Shown here in pieces: positions 16,136 to 26,076 of a stretch of 50,107 bases of DNA. The position numbers and the translations under genes were made by a program. The stretch lies in contig JAJYDE010000029.1 of the NCBI GenBank assembly GCA_021777755.1, positions 1 to 50,107 on the forward strand, written 5' to 3'. The stretch is from Deltaproteobacteria bacterium. Its GTDB lineage: Bacteria; Desulfobacterota; Syntrophobacteria; Syntrophobacterales; Syntrophobacteraceae. Under the pieces are notes generated by a model, which saw only the letters and a list, made by a program, of their open reading frames with translations, had not been told where the DNA came from and did no database searches. Positions within the stretch are counted from its first letter, which is position 1; every line of letters begins with the position of its first letter.

Positions 16136-17494
16136 CTATATTCTTGACGATTTTCTCCCGGTAACCAGTAGAAGCAAGATCACAAAAATCGCCAATCCGC
16201 CAACGAGCCAGCTCAACCATTTCCAGCTGAAGGTCTGGACGCTCATCTCGATGGACTGTCTGCTTCTTTTGAACCAACTGCCCAGCGCAACGTTTTCCCT
16301 GCTGACCAGATCGATGGTCCTCTCCGGCTTGCCCGAAACCGTAAAGACGATTTTGCCGATCGGCAGGTTGGCCGCAACGGGGGCGGAAATATCGGCAGGT
16401 GCATCTATTTCCCACTTGAGCAGGTTCTTTTGATTTTGCAGAATGAGAAAGGAGGCTTCCTTTGCCGGATAGAGCCGCACCTCGTCCTTTTGCCCTTTCC
16501 ATATGGCGACCTTGGCCACCGGCTGGTTTTTCTCGAAGGGCTTTACCGAGGTGAAGTTGCTGTAGCCGTAATTGAGAAGCTTCAGGGCTTCTTTGGCCCT
16601 TATGGCGGGGCTGTCGGCTCCCATTACGAGCGCGAGCAGCCGCATTCCATTGCGATAAGCCGTGGCCGAGAGATGATAGCCCCCCGCGGCCACATAGCCG
16701 GTCTTGAGCCCGTCGATATCCGGATATTGAAACAGAAGCCGGTTTCGATTGTATTGATCGATGTTGTTGAACTTGAATTCCTTGGTGGAGGTGTATTTCA
16801 AGGCCTCGGGGAAGGTTTGGATGAAGGCCCGGTCGAGGATGGCCATATCCCCCGCGGTGGTCAATTGACCGTCGGCTGGAAGGCCGTCCACGGTTAGAAA
16901 CCGGGTGTGGGTCATCCCCAGCTTTTGAGCCTCGACGTTCATGGCATCGACGAAGGTCGCCGTACTGCCGCTCAAATACTCGGCGGCGGCCACACAGGCG
17001 TCGTTTCCCGAGACTATGGAAATCCCCTCTATTATCTGTTCCAGGGGGACACGGGTTCCAACCTGCAAAAACATTCTCGACCCGCCGGTGCGCCACGCAT
17101 CCTTGCTTATGAACACCTGGTCGCTCAGGTGAATGCGCCCCTGCCTCAAGGCCTCGAATACCAGGTAGAGCGACATGATTTTGGTAAGAGAAGCGGGGGC
17201 GATGAGTTGGTCGGCGTTTTGCTCAAATAGAATCTTTCCGGTTGAAACCTCCATGAGAACTGCCGAGCGGGCGTTTACCACCCCCGGGGAAACACCGGCG
17301 GCGGGGCCTATGCCGCCCAGTGTGGCCGGAACGCAAGAAACGGTCGGGGGCTGTTGGCGCGCCTGGCTCTTGCGGGCATGCCGGGGTTGTCCAGCCAGCG
17401 CCTTGGAGCCGGCCTCGATCGGCGAAAGCATGGAGGCGGCCCAAAAGACACAGGAAACGATAAGCGCCAAACCGAAGAAACATTCTCTTCGCAT
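16136..17494 (-). CDS. D-alanyl-D-alanine carboxypeptidase (PBP5/6 family)
   Basis: A 452-residue S11 peptidase that trims the terminal D-alanine of peptidoglycan stem peptides in the periplasm. It has an N-terminal signal peptide, the active-site motif SLTK (S102, K105), SGN at 162-164 and KTG at 264-266. A beta-rich PBP5 C-terminal domain follows, and a hydrophobic helix near residues 425-445 ends in a basic tail, anchoring it to the inner membrane. The length is slightly above E. coli DacA or DacC because the anchor is a full transmembrane helix, not an amphipathic one. AAAGGAAG precedes the ATG at 17494. A good minus-strand promoter lies about 60 bases upstream. It heads a three-gene operon. 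Confidence 0.9.
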   Translation of the reverse strand: MRRECFFGLALIVSCVFWAASMLSPIEAGSKALAGQPRHARKSQARQQPPTVSCVPATLGGIGPAAGVSPGVVNARSAVLMEVSTGKILFEQNADQLIAPASLTKIMSLYLVFEALRQGRIHLSDQVFISKDAWRTGGSRMFLQVGTRVPLEQIIEGISIVSGNDACVAAAEYLSGSTATFVDAMNVEAQKLGMTHTRFLTVDGLPADGQLTTAGDMAILDRAFIQTFPEALKYTSTKEFKFNNIDQYNRNRLLFQYPDIDGLKTGYVAAGGYHLSATAYRNGMRLLALVMGADSPAIRAKEALKLLNYGYSNFTSVKPFEKNQPVAKVAIWKGQKDEVRLYPAKEASFLILQNQKNLLKWEIDAPADISAPVAANLPIGKIVFTVSGKPERTIDLVSRENVALGSWFKRSRQSIEMSVQTFSWKWLSWLVGGLAIFVILLLLVTGRKSSRI

Positions 17495-17552
17495 CTACTT
17501 CCTTTCGATTGACATGAGCTTAATTTTTGAGCAATTGCGGGGCTTCCCGGAC

Positions 17553-17581
17553 CTTATACTTCGAATCGAACTTTTTGACAA
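17553..17581 (-). promoter_or_regulatory. Sigma-70 promoter of the carboxypeptidase operon
   Basis: On the minus strand TTGTCA (17581-17576) and TATAAG (17558-17553) are 17 bases apart; each matches consensus at five of six positions. The start codon at 17494 lies about 60 bases downstream. Confidence 0.6.
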
Positions 17582-18034
17582 TGATTGGAATATGGCGGAA
17601 TTTTACGTGGAAACGGGATGTGTCGAGCCGCCGCCGGGCGGCTTCGCCGTCTGAAGATTCATCATAACAATACAGTTGCAGGAAGAGGTGAAAAATTGTA
17701 ATCTGATCGACCCGGCGGGTTGTCCGGAACCCTTCGGGGTGCGAAACTATTGCCGTCAGGTTTTTCGAGTGGCTATAAGTGAGGTAAGTCGTCTTTGTGC
17801 CTCATGAGGTCCGGTGGGGCCCGGCGTTTTACTTCCCGGCTCTGCGCATCCTGTCGGGGCCGGAAATTTGGTCTTGGCGGGGAGCACCCTCCAAGCCACG
17901 AAGGTTTTTTCTCTCCCTCGGTCAAAGGCGGCCCGGTTTTTTCGCTTCGAAGGTGGTGTCGGACCGCCGGTGCGTGTGTTGTATCGGAAAATGCTTCATG
18001 CCCCGCCCTCCACATGATCCATGGAGAAAGCACA
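17582..18034. other. Intergenic stretch before the PAS-LuxR gene
   Basis: About 450 bases. The frame of the PAS-LuxR gene is open for 80 codons upstream of 18035, but that part is rich in arginine and unlike any domain, so I treat it as non-coding. No strong plus-strand promoter was found. Confidence 0.35.
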
Positions 18035-20890
18035 ATGACCGGATTTATTCCAGGCCCCGTCGATGATCCAGGCTTCGCGGAGGAATTGGCGGAGATTCGA
18101 AGCCTTACAGAGGAAAAGATCAGAGAGCTCGATGCCGGGCGGATCGACAAACTCTCCGGGAGCGAGGCGCGCCTGGTCCTCCAGCAGCTGTTGGCGCATC
18201 AGGTCGGGTTGGAGGCGCAAAACGATGAATTGCGGCGGCTAAAAGTTGAAGTGGATGCTTCGCGGGTACGCTATTTCGATCTCTACAACTCCGTTCCGGC
18301 AGGCTGCCTTACGCTCTCCCTGAAGGGAACGATTCAGGAAGCCAACCGAACCGCGGTCGTCATGTTGGGGGAAAGCCCCGCGTCGATCCTCAAAAGGCCT
18401 TTTTCCCGTTTCATTTACGGCAAGGACCGTCAAGCCTACTACCACCACCGTAAACTCCTGTTTGAGACCGGTCAGCACCACATATTCGAGCTGCGGATGA
18501 TACGAACCGGCGAAGAGGTATTCTGGGCGCGCCTGGAATCGACCGTTGCGCGAAATCAGGAGGACTCATTGGCCTGCCGGGTCATTATGAGCGACATAAC
18601 CTCGCAAAAATTGGCCGAAATCGCCAGGCAGGCCAATGAGGCGCGGGTGGAACATCTAAATGATGTCCTGTTCGCCATGCGGGAAGTGAGCCGTGTGCTC
18701 CATCGCGAAAAGGACCGGTTGAGACTGTTGGCGGCGGTGTGTGAAACGCTTGTCAAAGCAAGAGGTTATGTGACTGTATGGGTCGGTTTGACCGAAGAGG
18801 GCTCAAAGCGCATTGTTCCGGTGGCCCAGTCGGGTGGTGGGGAGGGATTTCTCGAGCGCCTCCAAGTCGGCCGGGATGAAGGACCCACCGGACAGGGACC
18901 GATGGGCGGGTCCATACCGGAAGGTCGCCCGGTGGTCTGTGAGGACCTTGCCAATGATCCTTGCCTGGCCCTGTGGAAAGAGGAGGCGATGGCGGAGGGG
19001 GCGGCTTCCGTGGCATCCGTTCCCCTGGTCCATCGCGGGCGTCTTTCGGGCGTTCTGGCCGTAAGGGCGGATAGACCCTACGCTTTTGACGCCGAAGAGC
19101 TGTCTTTGCTCGAAGGGTTGGCGGCCGATATCGTCCACGGGTTGCAAAGTCTCGAAAATGAACTGGCACGCCGGCAGGCTGAAAATGAAGTGTCGGTGCA
19201 AAACGAAACCCTGGAAAAAATATTTGAGAATTCCCCCCACGCCATGATGCTCCTGGACGGGGCCGGACGGGTCTTGAAGGTTAACCGGGCCGGACGGGCC
19301 TGGCCGGGAAAGCCGGAAGGCGAAGAGGCCCGTGTTGATGGCGACGAGGTATTCAAATGCATCAACTTTTCGGATGAATTGGGCTGCATAAATAATCCGG
19401 CTTGCCATGGATGCTCAATTCGAGCCGCGGTAATGCGCACTTTTGAAACTCAAGAGAGCCTGCGTAATGTGGAAGGGTGCATGAAAATTCGCGGGGGCGC
19501 TGTTGAAAAGGTCGTCCATGTGCTCCTGTCCACTACGAGCTTGACGGATAGAGGTTCGATGGCGGTACTCCTTACCATGATCGACATTTCCGAGCAGAGG
19601 GAAACGGCCAGGGCGCTGCGCGAAAACGAGGAGAGGCTGCGCATGTTCATCGAGCATGCGCCGGTGGAGATGGCCATGTTCGATAGGGCAATGCGCTATT
19701 TGAGCGTCAGTCGCAAATGGATCGAGGACTTTAAGGTCGGTGGCCGCGATCTGCTAGGCAAGTCGCACTATAAGGTATTTCCCTGTCTGGGCGATCGATG
19801 GAAGGCTATTCACCGGCGGATCCTTGCGGGCGAAATTCTGTCGGTCGGGGAGGAACACTTCGAGTTTTCCGACGGTTCGTCCAAATGGATACGAACCGAT
19901 TACCGCCCGTGGTGCCATGCGGACGGCGAAATCGGTGGAATCGTCATCTTTTGCGAAGACACAACAGAGCTTAGAACCGCCCGGGAGAGCCTTCGAATCG
20001 AAAGAGACATGGCCCTGCGACTGGGGGCGACGGCCGACCTGTCCGAGGCCATGGGCCACTTGCTCGAAGCATGTCTTGAATTCGATGGCCTGGCTGCCGC
20101 GGGGGGCTATCTTGCCGACAGAAAAACCGGCGAGCTAAAACTTGCCTGCCATCGGGGTGTAACTCAAAGCTTTGTGGAACTCATTTGGTTTCATCTGCCC
20201 GATTCCACGAGGTGCGGCGAGCCCAGATATTGGTCCCGGCCCGTCAGCCCTCCCGAGTTGGACGAACTGTTCGGCAAAGAGGGGCTTATGGCCGGAGGCT
20301 GTATTCCGATCAAGTTCAATTCGGAGACGATCGCATTGCTCTATTTCGCCTCTCGCGGCCCGCGTGAAATACCTGCGGCCGTCCGGTTCGCCCTGGAAAA
20401 TATGGCGGGCCATGTCGGCGGGGTTTTCGAAAGGGTGCGGATGGCAGAAACAATCGCCGGTCAACAGGAGGAGCTGAAGGAGACCAACGGGGCCCTCAGG
20501 CTCCTTTTAAAACAAAGGGATCTGGACCGCGGCGAAGTCGAAGATTCGTTTATGGCCAATATCAAAAATCTGATCATTCCTTATCTGGATAGACTGAAAA
20601 AGACCCGACTTGAAGACGAACAGACAAATCTGCTCGCTCTTCTGGAGACTAATCTTCTGGAAATTGCCTCCCCCCTTGTCAAAAAGGTCTCCGCCCCCCT
20701 GATCGGCCTTACCCCCATGGAAATTCGCGTGGCGGACCTCATCAGGCAGGGGCGAAGTTCCAAGGAAATTTCCGATCTTCTGCACATTTCGGAATACGCG
20801 GTCATCTTCCACCGTCAAAATATCCGCGGCAAACTCCGGTTGACCGGGAAAAAACTGAACCTGCAAACCTTTTTACGTTCGATGTCGTAA
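18035..20890 (+). CDS. Multi-sensor PAS/GAF transcription regulator with LuxR-type HTH
   Basis: A 951-residue cytoplasmic protein that joins sensing and DNA binding in one chain. After a helical lead come a PAS at about 72-190, a GAF-like domain at about 205-365, a PAS at about 390-515, a third PAS at about 535-655, a second GAF-like region to about 800, a coiled stretch, and a LuxR/FixJ helix-turn-helix at about 888-951 (LTPMEIRVADL...SSKEISDLL). The second PAS has a cysteine cluster (CINF, GCINNPACHGC) at about 441-460, a layout I associate with redox or metal-sensing PAS domains. The ATG at 18035 follows GGAGAAAG. There is no receiver or kinase domain, so it responds directly to ligands. 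Targets are unknown; csp lies downstream but has its own long leader. Confidence 0.82.
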   Translation: MTGFIPGPVDDPGFAEELAEIRSLTEEKIRELDAGRIDKLSGSEARLVLQQLLAHQVGLEAQNDELRRLKVEVDASRVRYFDLYNSVPAGCLTLSLKGTIQEANRTAVVMLGESPASILKRPFSRFIYGKDRQAYYHHRKLLFETGQHHIFELRMIRTGEEVFWARLESTVARNQEDSLACRVIMSDITSQKLAEIARQANEARVEHLNDVLFAMREVSRVLHREKDRLRLLAAVCETLVKARGYVTVWVGLTEEGSKRIVPVAQSGGGEGFLERLQVGRDEGPTGQGPMGGSIPEGRPVVCEDLANDPCLALWKEEAMAEGAASVASVPLVHRGRLSGVLAVRADRPYAFDAEELSLLEGLAADIVHGLQSLENELARRQAENEVSVQNETLEKIFENSPHAMMLLDGAGRVLKVNRAGRAWPGKPEGEEARVDGDEVFKCINFSDELGCINNPACHGCSIRAAVMRTFETQESLRNVEGCMKIRGGAVEKVVHVLLSTTSLTDRGSMAVLLTMIDISEQRETARALRENEERLRMFIEHAPVEMAMFDRAMRYLSVSRKWIEDFKVGGRDLLGKSHYKVFPCLGDRWKAIHRRILAGEILSVGEEHFEFSDGSSKWIRTDYRPWCHADGEIGGIVIFCEDTTELRTARESLRIERDMALRLGATADLSEAMGHLLEACLEFDGLAAAGGYLADRKTGELKLACHRGVTQSFVELIWFHLPDSTRCGEPRYWSRPVSPPELDELFGKEGLMAGGCIPIKFNSETIALLYFASRGPREIPAAVRFALENMAGHVGGVFERVRMAETIAGQQEELKETNGALRLLLKQRDLDRGEVEDSFMANIKNLIIPYLDRLKKTRLEDEQTNLLALLETNLLEIASPLVKKVSAPLIGLTPMEIRVADLIRQGRSSKEISDLLHISEYAVIFHRQNIRGKLRLTGKKLNLQTFLRSMS

Positions 20891-21091
20891 TTATAGGTTT
20901 TACCTCCAAGGAAGCCCCTTTTTTTTTGTCTACGGATTCAATTTTCTTCTGTGCTATTGATACAGTCTAAAGAACGTATGGTGCACAAGAGAGATGCATT
21001 GGTTTACCGAGGACAGCGCCTTTTCCAATACGACGTCCCACGACCGATGCAGGACCGGAAACAGTCAACATTAGAGGAGGGATTATTAGCC

Positions 21092-21295
21092 ATGTCGGAA
21101 GGTAGAGTAAAATGGTTCAATGACAAAAAGGGCTACGGCTTCATTGAAACAAAGGAACAGGGAGACGTTTTCGTCCACTTTACCGCCATAGCCGCAGATG
21201 GATTTCGATCCCTTAGCGAAGGCGACAATGTCGCTTTTGATGTCGAACGCGGCCCGAAGGGACCGCAGGCGGCAAATGTGAAGAAAATGTCCTAG
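21092..21295 (+). CDS. Cold-shock domain protein
   Basis: A 67-residue CspA-family RNA chaperone. Both RNA-binding motifs are present: KGYGFI (RNP1) and VFVHF (RNP2), preceded by VKWFND. The length is that of a single cold-shock domain. A strong AGAGGAGGG lies about 10 bases before the ATG. The 200-base region after the LuxR gene would give a long 5' leader, as is common for csp genes whose leader folds differently in the cold; that is inference. The frame is open further upstream but those residues are unrelated to the domain. Confidence 0.95.
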   Translation: MSEGRVKWFNDKKGYGFIETKEQGDVFVHFTAIAADGFRSLSEGDNVAFDVERGPKGPQAANVKKMS

Positions 21296-21302
21296 GCGCC
21301 CC

Positions 21303-21327
21303 AACGCCTGTGGCGTGCCGGCGTTTT
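21303..21327 (+). terminator. Probable terminator after the cold-shock gene
   Basis: AACGCC (21303-21308) pairs with GGCGTT (21320-21325) around an 11-base loop and runs into four Ts. It lies 8 bases past the csp stop codon. Confidence 0.5.
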
Positions 21328-21708
21328 GCGATCCCGCGAGAACCGGGGCGGAACTGTTGGCCTCGAATATAGAAATATGCTCATACAGATCCGCTTGTCT
21401 TTTCCGTTCAATTGTTCCAAGAATAGATCATTGCGTTCCATCGAGTTTTTCTTAACCTTATGCGGCCCTGGCGACCTTGCAGTCCGGTGCCGAGTCTTTC
21501 AGTAAGGGCCTGGTTCCGCGGGATTCGGACCAAGGATTTCGATAGCCGTCAAATGGGGCGCGACGGGAAACCTGTGCGTCTCGCCCCTTCGTACCTGCCT
21601 GTAATCACAATTTTTTTCGAGTATTTGCAATGAGCTTGAAACCGGTATTGGCAACAGCCTTTGACTATCATTCGAGACTCTCACAATCCACCCCTTGGCA
21701 GGAAGGAA
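21328..21708. other. Stretch between csp and the transposase
   Basis: About 380 bases without a credible gene. It should contain the left end of the IS630-type element, but I could not match an inverted repeat between this side and the bases after 22782. Confidence 0.35.
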
Positions 21709-22782
21709 ATGCTTATGCCCGGAAAAGCCCCGATCCCCGACTGTACGCAAAAAGACAGAGAATTTCTCGAGCAGATGGTTCGCAGCCGCACCGAGGAGTT
21801 CCGCATGGTTGAGCGGGCCAGAATCATCCTCAAGTGCCTGGCCGGAGAACGAATCAATGAGATTGCAAAGGTTTTGCATGTACGCCCCAACACGGTTATA
21901 GAATGGCGGCGCCGGTTCGAAAAAGAGGGGCTGAAGGGGCTCAAGGATAGACCCCGCAGCGGAAAACCGGCGCGCTACGACGGTGAGTTTCGCAAAAATG
22001 TGCTGAACACGCTGCAACAGCCGCCCCCGGCGGGGCAGGCGAATTGGGACGGACCGGCCGTTGCCAAACACCTGGACACCTCCGTTCACGCTGTTTGGCG
22101 GCTGTTGCGAAAAGAGGGCATATGCCTCAGCAGACAGCGCAACTGGACTGTTAGCACCGGCCACGAGTTCATCGCCAAGGCGGCCGATATCGTTGGACTC
22201 TACCTCAATCCGCCGGAAAACGCCCTGGTCATCGCTGTTGATGAAACTCCGGCCTTGGAGTTGTTCGAGCGCGCCATCGGTTATGTTCAAACCGATAACG
22301 GCAAGATCGCCCGCGGCTTCAAGAGCCGGTATAAGCGACACGGAGTGCTCAATTTGTTTGACGCCCTGGAAGCCGCGACAGCCGCCATGCGCTCTCAGGG
22401 TTCGCCGTATAAGCGCCGTCAGGATCTGCCGGCGTTTATGGATCAGTTGCTGAGCGGGTTGGGCTTTGAAAGAGAAATTCACGTCATAATGGATAATTAC
22501 CGCATATCGGAGCAAAACGGCAATCGGCCCTCGGAGCATCCAAACGTGCACTTGCATTTCACGCCGACCTCGGCGAGCTGGCTCAACCAGGTCGAGATAT
22601 GGTTTGGCATAATGTCGAGCAAAACCCTGAGGGGGGCCGGTTTTGAAACCGTCCGCCATTTGCGCGAGGCAATCGAATCCTTTGTCCTGTCTTACGGTCC
22701 CGGGGCAAGACCTTTTCTGTGGCGTAAGCAGGAGGAAAACGGATGCGGGCTAAAAAACGCCATGGCCAACCTGGGCAATTGA
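21709..22782 (+). mobile_element. IS630-family transposase, apparently full length
   Basis: A 357-residue transposase. An N-terminal helix-turn-helix region (NEIAKVLHVRPNTV, then WRRRF...GLKGLKDRPRSGKP) is typical of IS630. The DDE catalytic triad is visible: AVDET (D178), IMDNY (D262) and WLNQVEIWFG (E296). The C-terminal PFLWRK is also a family mark. The reading frame is intact and all catalytic residues are present, so it may be active. ATGs at 21709 and 21715 both fit GGAAGG upstream. IS630 elements usually insert at TA; I could not define the ends. Base composition is close to that of its neighbours, which suggests it is not a very recent arrival or comes from a similar genome. Confidence 0.88.
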
Positions 22783-22850
22783 GCCCTACTTGTCAAGGCG
22801 TGCGCTCAGCCAGGCCAAAGGGCTGGGAAACCCGGTTCCCCGAGAGGGTC

Positions 22851-23270
22851 ATGAAGATGGTGAAACGTATCCTGGTCGCCGATGACAACCCGAGTATGCT
22901 CGATATCCTCGACTGTTTCCTAACCAGGGAAGGCTACTTGGTCGATACCGCCCCCGGAGTTTTTGAAGCGCTTGCGGCCATGGCTTCCAATGAATACCAG
23001 ATAATGCTTTTGGATAAGAATATGCCTGGAAGTGAGGGGGAAAGGGATGGGGGCATCGAATTGTTGCGCCGTGTGCACTCGATGCCGCTCCGTTCCAGGG
23101 TCATCATGATGACCGGGAGCCCGACGGTCGGGAGTTTGGCCGAGCTTTTCAGCCTGGGCGCGCAGGACCTCGTCTACAAGCCTTTTTCTTTGCTGGAGCT
23201 GGGGCAAAGGATAAAGAGGGCACTCTTGCAGCCGGACGCGGCCAACCGGGCGGATTTTTGCGCGGGCTGA
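22851..23270 (+). CDS. Single-domain response regulator
   Basis: A 139-residue receiver domain without an output domain. Acidic residues VADDN at 9-13, the phospho-acceptor D55 in LLDKNMPG, a conserved MMTGS and a lysine in VYKPFS are all present. Such proteins relay phosphate to partners by protein contact, as CheY or Spo0F do. LDKNMP replaces the usual LDxxMP wording without loss of key residues. The start at 22851 has GAGAGGG upstream. It lies 68 bases after the transposase and has no kinase beside it; the hybrid kinase at 11.4 kb is too far to infer pairing. Confidence 0.87.
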   Translation: MKMVKRILVADDNPSMLDILDCFLTREGYLVDTAPGVFEALAAMASNEYQIMLLDKNMPGSEGERDGGIELLRRVHSMPLRSRVIMMTGSPTVGSLAELFSLGAQDLVYKPFSLLELGQRIKRALLQPDAANRADFCAG

Positions 23271-23465
23271 GCCTCGAGTATTTCGGGGAAATCCGATCGG
23301 GCGATCGGTAATCGCACCCATCTCGGGCGGCCCGTTTCGAGACCATTTTAAGCTTGAAAGCCGCAGCGGGTTGGTGGAGAATGAATACTCCGCAAATTGC
23401 CGTTTTTTTCCGGCAACCCGGTTTCATGTCGAAACGGGCCAAACACCGGATGGGAGAAATGTTGT

Positions 23466-24029
23466 ATGGTCTGGCGCAAAATCGCGGCGGCGATCCTTGT
23501 GATGTGCTTTTTGACCGCGCCCGCAGTGGCGGCCGAAGTGGAGGGAATCAAATTTCCCGATACGGTGAACTTTGGCGGGCGGGCTCTTGTGTTCAACGGG
23601 GGCGGCAAACGGACATTCTACGGTATTGGCGTCTATGTGGCCGGGCTCTATCTGGAAGGTAAAAGCGGGGAGGGCGAAAAGATCGCAGATGCTGATGAGC
23701 CGATGGACATCAGGCTTCAGATCACTTCCATGCTGGTGACCTCAACCAATATGGCGAGCGGTTTCCTCGAGGCTTTCAAAAAGAGCGCCACCGTTAGCAA
23801 CGCTGCGATCAAAGGACAGATCGCGACTTTCGTCTCCTGCTTCAAGGGGCTTCACAATCACGACGTTTTCAATTTTGTCTATCTGCCCGGCAAGGGGGTC
23901 CAGGTAATAAGAAACGACAAAGCCATATCCCTTATCCAGGGCCTGAAATTCAAAAGGGCCCTCTTCGGGATATGGCTTGGATCAAAGCCGGTTCAAAAAG
24001 ATCTTAAAAAGCGGATGCTCGGCAAATAG
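23466..24029 (+). CDS. Periplasmic chalcone-isomerase-like protein
   Basis: A 187-residue exported protein. It has a signal peptide ending near PAVAAEV. The core shows the pattern of bacterial chalcone isomerase-like proteins: GIKFPDTV, LVFNGGGKRT, YGIGVYVAGLYLE and a late GLKFKRALFGIWLG. In this family the fold matches plant chalcone isomerase and fatty-acid-binding proteins, but flavonoid chemistry is not expected. A lipid-related role in the periplasm is a reasonable guess only. GGGAGA precedes the ATG. It stands alone and converges with clpP. Confidence 0.78.
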   Translation: MVWRKIAAAILVMCFLTAPAVAAEVEGIKFPDTVNFGGRALVFNGGGKRTFYGIGVYVAGLYLEGKSGEGEKIADADEPMDIRLQITSMLVTSTNMASGFLEAFKKSATVSNAAIKGQIATFVSCFKGLHNHDVFNFVYLPGKGVQVIRNDKAISLIQGLKFKRALFGIWLGSKPVQKDLKKRMLGK

Positions 24030-24048
24030 GCGAAAAGCGGCCTGCCGA

Positions 24049-24657
24049 TCAAACGGGCTTTAGCGGCCGCTCGGCGTCTCTTTCCGGGATCACTTCATCG
24101 ACCAGCCCATACTCTTTGGCTTCGGCTCCGGACATGAAAAAATCCCTGTCGGTATCGCGCTGTATTTGTTCGACAGGCCTTCCGGTGTGGTTTACCAGGA
24201 TGTTATTGAGCTCCTCGCGCAGCCTCAGGATCTCCTTGGCCTGGATATCGATGTCGGAGGCCTGGCCCTGGAAGCCCCCCATCGGCTGGTGCAGCATGAT
24301 GCGGGCATGGGGCAAGGCGAACCTTTTGCCCTTTTGGCCGGCGGTAAGCAGTATGGCGGCCATGCTGGCGGCCTGCCCCATGCACAGGGTTTCCACCTTG
24401 GGCTTTATGTACTGCATGGTGTCGTAGATCGCAAGGCCGGCGGTCACCAGGCCACCGGGCGAGTTGATGTAGAAATGAATGTCCTTGTCGGGGTCTTCGG
24501 ATTCCAGGAAAAGCATCTGGGCGATGATCACGTTGGCAATATCGTCGGTTATCTGGGTTCCGAGGAACACGATCCGGTCCCTGAGGAGCCGGGAGTAGAT
24601 GTCCCAGGCCCGCTCACCGCGGCTGCTCTGTTCGATGACTATCGGAATAAGTCCCAC
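24049..24657 (-). CDS. clpP: ATP-dependent Clp protease proteolytic subunit
   Basis: A 202-residue serine protease that forms the tetradecameric chamber of the Clp complex. The triad is complete: S98 in GQAASMA, H123 in MLHQP and D172 in RDFFMS, with spacing equal to E. coli ClpP. It lies 24 bases after tig, the usual gene order. The usual next genes clpX and lon are missing: the next gene is on the other strand. So the unfoldase partner must be encoded elsewhere. A plus-strand gene for a chalcone-isomerase-like protein ends just 19 bases from its stop. Confidence 0.96.
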   Translation of the reverse strand: MGLIPIVIEQSSRGERAWDIYSRLLRDRIVFLGTQITDDIANVIIAQMLFLESEDPDKDIHFYINSPGGLVTAGLAIYDTMQYIKPKVETLCMGQAASMAAILLTAGQKGKRFALPHARIMLHQPMGGFQGQASDIDIQAKEILRLREELNNILVNHTGRPVEQIQRDTDRDFFMSGAEAKEYGLVDEVIPERDAERPLKPV

Positions 24658-24681
24658 GTGAAGGTCCTCCTGTAAGGCTCA

Positions 24682-26019
24682 TCAGCCCTGTTCGTCTTTT
24701 GCTTCCGCCCCGGCTCCGGCCTCAAGGCTCTGTTCGGGTGTGTCCACCATCACGGCCTGATTTTCAATCAGCGAAAACACCTTGTCTTGAATTCTTCTTT
24801 CCTTTTCACGCTCGACCAGGGCGCTATCGGCAAATTCGCTCCTGACCTTCTCGAGATCCACCCGGTAAATGGCGGCGATATCTTTAAAGAGTTGCTCTTC
24901 TTCATCGGCGTCAAGCGAAATCGTTTCGGTCTCGGCGATTTTTCCGACTACGATGCGGGTCCTGACCTCTTTTTCGGCCTGAAGCCGGGTGCCCATTTTG
25001 TACTCGTCCTTATCGAAGGCGTTGAAATCGAACTTCAGCCCCTGGCTTTCAAACTGGTAGCGCAGGTTCTGGAGTATGCGCTCGGCTTCGGCCTCGATGA
25101 CCCGGGGCGAGACTTCAAAGTCAACTCCGGCAAGAAGCTTTGACAGGATCTGATCGCGCACCATCTGCGTGTTTCGTTGCTGTTCGCGTTCGAGCAGATT
25201 TTCCCGGATTTTGTCCTTTAGGGTCTCAAGGGTGTCGAACTGACCCGAGCCGATGGACTGAGCAAACTCGTCGTTTGGCTCGGGAACCTCTTTTTCCTTG
25301 ATTTCCTGGACCGTTACGTCAAAGCGCACGGACTTGCCGGCAAATTCGGCAGGGGAGGCGTTTTCGGGATAATCGCGCCCGAAGTAAAAGGTATCTCCGC
25401 GCTTGCGACCCTCGAGTTTTTCATCCAACCCGGGATGGAAGTCCCCCTTGCCGACTTCGGTCATGAACTGCTCGGTTTTGCCTTGGCCGTCCAGATGGGG
25501 AGTAAGATCGATCGAAACGATGTCTGCCTTGCGGATGGGGCGATCCTCTTCGATGGAGCGCAGTTGAGCATGGCTTTGGATGAGCTTGTCGAGTTCGGCC
25601 TGTACCTGCTCGTCGCTCACCTCGACGGCCGGCTTGAAGAGCTTCAACTCCTTGTAGGCGGGTAACTCGAAGGGAGGACAGACATCGACCATGGCGGTGT
25701 AGGAAAAGGCGCCGTTTTCTTCGAAATGCGAGTCGCTTACATCGGCCTGGGTAAGGGGCGTGAGATCGGCTTCCTTGAGAGCATCTTCGAAGGTGTCCTG
25801 GATGAACCGGGATGAAATCTCCTGCTGGATGGCTTTGCCGTAGTAGGACTTGATGATGCCAAGAGGCACCTTGCCCGGGCGAAAACCCTTGACCTTGGCC
25901 GTCTTGGCCAGGTCGCGGTACTTTTTGTCCAACTCCCGGCTCACCTGGGACTCCGGGACCTCAACGCGGAGCTTCTTTTGACTCGGGCTGATGTCGGTTA
26001 AGGAAACGTTGATCTCCAC
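24682..26019 (-). CDS. tig: Trigger factor, ribosome-bound chaperone/prolyl isomerase
   Basis: A 445-residue chaperone that binds nascent chains at the ribosome exit. The N-terminal ribosome-binding domain has the signature GFRPGKVP at about 45-52. A PPIase FKBP-like domain follows (GDTFYFGRDYPE, PAEFAGK), then the long helical C-terminal domain. The length is near the usual 430-450. The gene lies between a tRNA-Leu gene and clpP on the same strand, and a promoter upstream of the tRNA could drive all three. No truncation is seen. Confidence 0.96.
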   Translation of the reverse strand: MEINVSLTDISPSQKKLRVEVPESQVSRELDKKYRDLAKTAKVKGFRPGKVPLGIIKSYYGKAIQQEISSRFIQDTFEDALKEADLTPLTQADVSDSHFEENGAFSYTAMVDVCPPFELPAYKELKLFKPAVEVSDEQVQAELDKLIQSHAQLRSIEEDRPIRKADIVSIDLTPHLDGQGKTEQFMTEVGKGDFHPGLDEKLEGRKRGDTFYFGRDYPENASPAEFAGKSVRFDVTVQEIKEKEVPEPNDEFAQSIGSGQFDTLETLKDKIRENLLEREQQRNTQMVRDQILSKLLAGVDFEVSPRVIEAEAERILQNLRYQFESQGLKFDFNAFDKDEYKMGTRLQAEKEVRTRIVVGKIAETETISLDADEEEQLFKDIAAIYRVDLEKVRSEFADSALVEREKERRIQDKVFSLIENQAVMVDTPEQSLEAGAGAEAKDEQG

Positions 26020-26076
26020 AGTCTCTCCCTTTCTGCTTTTAATGAGAATTTCAGGACCTGCAAAAGCCCGCTTTCA

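Noticed and set aside
17514-17654. 46-codon plus-strand frame beside the carboxypeptidase promoter
   Set aside because: It overlaps the promoter of the opposite gene, lacks a ribosome binding site and has no motif.
21328-22850. Terminal inverted repeats of the IS630-type element
   Set aside because: No matching pair could be found by eye on the two sides of the transposase gene, so no element ends are given.
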